Assembly (NCBI GenBank): GCA_963965975.1
Contig: OZ014424.1
Span: 806,001 to 870,000, forward strand
DNA from: Xestospongia bergquistia
Lineage: Eukaryota; Porifera; Demospongiae; Haplosclerida; Petrosiidae
Length of the DNA stretch: 64,000 bases
Direction: 5' to 3'
Position 1 is the first letter of the stretch. Each line of letters begins with the position of its first letter. The position numbers were made by a program, and so were the translations under genes. The notes under the pieces were generated by a model. It had not been told where the DNA came from, ran no database searches, and saw only the letters and a list, made by a program, of their open reading frames with translations. Positions 61,442 through 64,000 of the stretch are shown here, one piece after another.

Positions 61442-63622
61442 ATGACTGACAACTCTGAAGCTATTGAATTGAATGTTATATTCCAACAAGATAATGAAAA
61501 AGTCAGCAACTCTCCATCTTTAACAAATGGCCAGTCTGATACTGAAGGAGAAAGCAATGTTGAAGATGATGTCCAACTATTACCAAGTGACAGTAGTCAA
61601 TTAAAAGGCACAGCAGCTCTCCCTGTCTCTGATAAAAGTGATGTCAAACTTCAAAAAGAGTTGACCGTCTTTAATTCGATAGCAATAGTGGTTGGTGAAA
61701 TTATAGGGTCTGGAATTTTTATTTCATCCACTCAAGTCCTCCAATATTCCGGCTCATTTGGACTCACTTTAATATTTTGGACTCTAGGGGGTCTTATATC
61801 TATGGGTGGGGGTCTGGCATATATAGAACTAGGAACCATGATCAAAAATTCAGGAGGAGAATATGCATACATTAGAGAAGGGTTTTCATTTAACAAAAAA
61901 CGACCTGCATATGTGGTTTTTGGTACTTCATTAGGATTCTTATATTCCTGGACGTATATAATGTTCATTAGACCAGGATCCAATGCCATTATTACACAAG
62001 CATTTAGCACATATTTTGCTACAGCTGTTGCTGGGGGTGATACCCCTCCAGAAATTTCAGTCAAATTATTAGCAGTCTCTGCAATAAGTATGTGAAACCT
62101 TGTAATAATGACCTTATATGTATCATGTCCTTTTAGTACTTCTAAGTCTTATTAATGTGTACAGTCTCCGAGTTACAGCTACAGTGATAAATGTATTAAG
62201 TGTTGCTAAAGTGCTGGCTTTAGTCTTTATTAGTATACTCGGAATATGGCAACTTATTAAAGGAGGTTTGTACAAGAAGCCAGAAAGAGAGTATGCTATT
62301 TTTCTTCTTCACAGATCACGCAGATAATTTCACTAATGCTTTTGAAGGTACTACCACATGTCCTGGAGAAATGGCCCTGGCTTTTTATTCAGTGCTATGG
62401 GCTTATGCTGGATGGTAAATTTATCTATGAATAATTGTTATTAACTATGTAACTTAATTCATTATAGGAATGTACTAAGTTACAGTGTAGAAGAGAGTAA
62501 ACATGTAGAAAAGTAAGTCATTACTATATTAATTGATATTAATTTTGTTAATAGAAACTTACCTCGTGGAATCTTAATAGGTTTACCAATTGTTATTGTG
62601 TGTTATCTCTTTGTTAACATTGCTTATTTTGCTGGTTTGAGTAAAAGTGAAATGCTCTCTTCAACAGCAACCGCACTGGTAAAATAAAGTATATAACATC
62701 AACTTTAATAAAGGTATCTTTTAGACATTTGGTCACAAGACATTAGGCAATGCTGGTTTAGTTATTCTACCATTGTTAGTAGCTACATCAACTCTTGGAG
62801 CAGCCACTGGTGGTATGTATGCTGGATCTAGAGTTACATACGCTACATCACGTGATGGGAACTTCCTTGAAATGTTTAGTGGACTACACAATAAGTTTAA
62901 AACTCCAGTAGCAGGAATAATATTTCAGGTATGAAGAAAACAATAGGAAAAGAATGAAAAAGAGATAGCCACAGCTAGACAGCAGAGATAAATAAATGTC
63001 CAAAGAGTAACGTTAAAATTTTATTTCACAGGGTCTTCTTTCTCTTGCTTTAATCTTTGCTGGTAATGTAACTCAACTTATAAATGGAGTTAGTATATTT
63101 CAATGGATCTTCTATTGTTTGGTGTTTGTTGGATTATTAATAATGAGATTTACAAAGAGACATGAGAAAAGACCCTTCAAAGTAATGATAAAATAAAAAT
63201 AATAAAACAATATTTATTTGCATTTTTAAATTTGTGTGTAGGTCTGGTTTATAGTACCTGTTCTAATGATACTAATATTCCTAACCCTCATTTTAATTCC
63301 TTTAATTTTGGTTCCTGGTCAAAGAGTATATACCATTGTGGGACTTATCTTGATTTCACTTGGATTACCAGTATATTACATCTTAATATGGGATAGGTTC
63401 AGACCTCAAGTCTTTAACAAAATCAGTGGTAAGTTAGTAAATTTAGTATGTATATAACTATAACAATATTATATTAATGTAATTATATATATTGATTAAC
63501 AATAATGTTATGTTCTAGTAATATATCTGATGATTTGTTTTGTAGAGAAACTAACTAGTATTTCTAACTTACTACTGGACTTATCTACACCATCAAATGA
63601 TTCTTCCTGTATTTCCGAATGA
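61442..63622 (+). CDS. SLC7-type (LAT-like) amino-acid transporter, copy 1
   Basis: A twelve-helix APC-superfamily transporter for plasma-membrane amino-acid exchange. Exons: 61442-62087, 62137-62265, 62315-62414, 62469-62513, 62555-62678, 62725-62928, 63032-63181, 63242-63428, 63546-63622. They sum to 1662 nt (553 aa). A 75-residue acidic cytosolic N-terminus precedes the first helix, with the substrate-site motif GEIIGSGIFIS. Then follow TLGGLISMGGGLAYIELGTM, NSGGEYAYI, SWTYIMFIRPGSNAI, EMALAFYSVLWAYAGWNVL and NLPRGILIGLPIVIVCYL, all typical of SLC7A5-A11. The extracellular loop after TM3 reads AVAGGDTPPE and lacks the Cys that links light chains to SLC3 heavy chains. The intron phases are consistent. 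A second copy starts 270 bp downstream. Confidence 0.93.
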
Positions 63623-63892
63623 AACTGAGCTTTCTCAATGTAAAATATTAAAATCTAAATCATTGTCTAATTCCAAGAACATTATTTGTAATATTATTAT
63701 TATTATTAATTTATATCAAAGATTGGTAAATGAGAACTCAATTATAATAATATAATATTATGTCATTGCAGTAGATAATAAAATCAGTGGAATTGGTTAG
63801 TCCATTGAACTAATATTTGAGTTGCACACCCCTCCTCCTTCATCTAGATGAATGGGCGGGGTTTTCTTTGAAAACAGTAGTAATGTCCTCTG
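63623..63892. other. Spacer between tandem SLC7 copies
   Basis: 3' UTR of copy 1 with AATAAA at 63777-63782, then the copy 2 promoter with TGGGCGGGGT at 63853-63862, about 30 bp before its ATG. The 270-bp length suggests a simple tandem arrangement. Confidence 0.6.
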
Positions 63893-64000
63893 ATTCAATT
63901 GAGTTGAGTGTTCTATCATCACAAGATAAAGAAACCAATATCTCACAATCTGATACTGAAGGAGAAAGCAATAATGAAGACAATGTCAAGTTGTTACCAA
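63893..64000 (+). CDS. SLC7-type transporter, copy 2, 3' part outside window
   Basis: 36 codons are visible. SQSDTEGESNNEDNVKLLP aligns with copy 1 NGQSDTEGESNVEDDVQLLP, and both begin shortly after a GC box. It is therefore a tandem duplicate whose membrane part lies beyond the window. Confidence 0.85.

Overview
This is animal nuclear DNA: AT-rich, with genes on both strands cut into many short exons. Introns run from about 46 bp to several kb, use GT..AG borders, and carry many tandem repeats. The gene set (ETO/MTG family, BLOC-1 subunit 4, dynein light intermediate chain, PP4 regulatory subunit 1) is metazoan. The compact clusters, short introns and divergence from vertebrate proteins suggest an early-branching animal, most likely a demosponge such as Amphimedon. 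The species is inference. I built the gene models by hand from homology, splice sites and reading phase. For all complete multi-exon models except the tentative pieces at 21.9-32.7 kb, the summed exon length is a multiple of three.

Layout. 0-2.8 kb: 3' part of diphosphomevalonate decarboxylase (+). 3.1-17.7 kb: cytoplasmic dynein light intermediate chain (-), long because its introns are full of satellites. It is head-to-head with an 845-codon ankyrin-repeat protein carrying a PP1-docking motif (18.1-20.6 kb, +), which may continue into two further exons. 20.7-33.4 kb: mostly repeat-rich noncoding DNA with a few exon-like pieces that I cannot assign, including the 3' end of an unknown plus-strand gene (31.5-32.7 kb). 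33.4-42.4 kb: PPP4R1 (-, 20 exons). 42.8-44.9 kb: an uncharacterised CAP-Gly protein (-). 46.8-52.8 kb: an ETO/MTG/CBFA2T co-repressor (+). 53.0-57.5 kb: a tight cluster of DHODH (+), COA4 (-), a C1orf109/AIRIM-like gene (+) and BLOC1S4 (-). 57.5-61.4 kb: an AT-rich repeat and transposon-remnant block with hairpins. 61.4-64 kb: an SLC7-type amino-acid transporter and the start of a tandem second copy.

The genes are housekeeping functions with no shared pathway: sterol/isoprenoid and pyrimidine synthesis, dynein transport, PP4 and PP1 regulation, mitochondrial COX assembly, ribosome maturation, lysosome-related organelle biogenesis and amino-acid uptake. The most notable non-gene signal is the repeat landscape. 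A 60-bp satellite family was seen only inside introns of three genes, often filling the intron up to the splice sites and occurring in both orientations. A different 58-bp family was seen only in the 23-30 kb gene-poor region. I saw no mobile element with an intact coding capacity, no CRISPR and no convincing tRNA or rRNA gene. I did not find a clearly new biological system; the findings below are the leads I consider testable.
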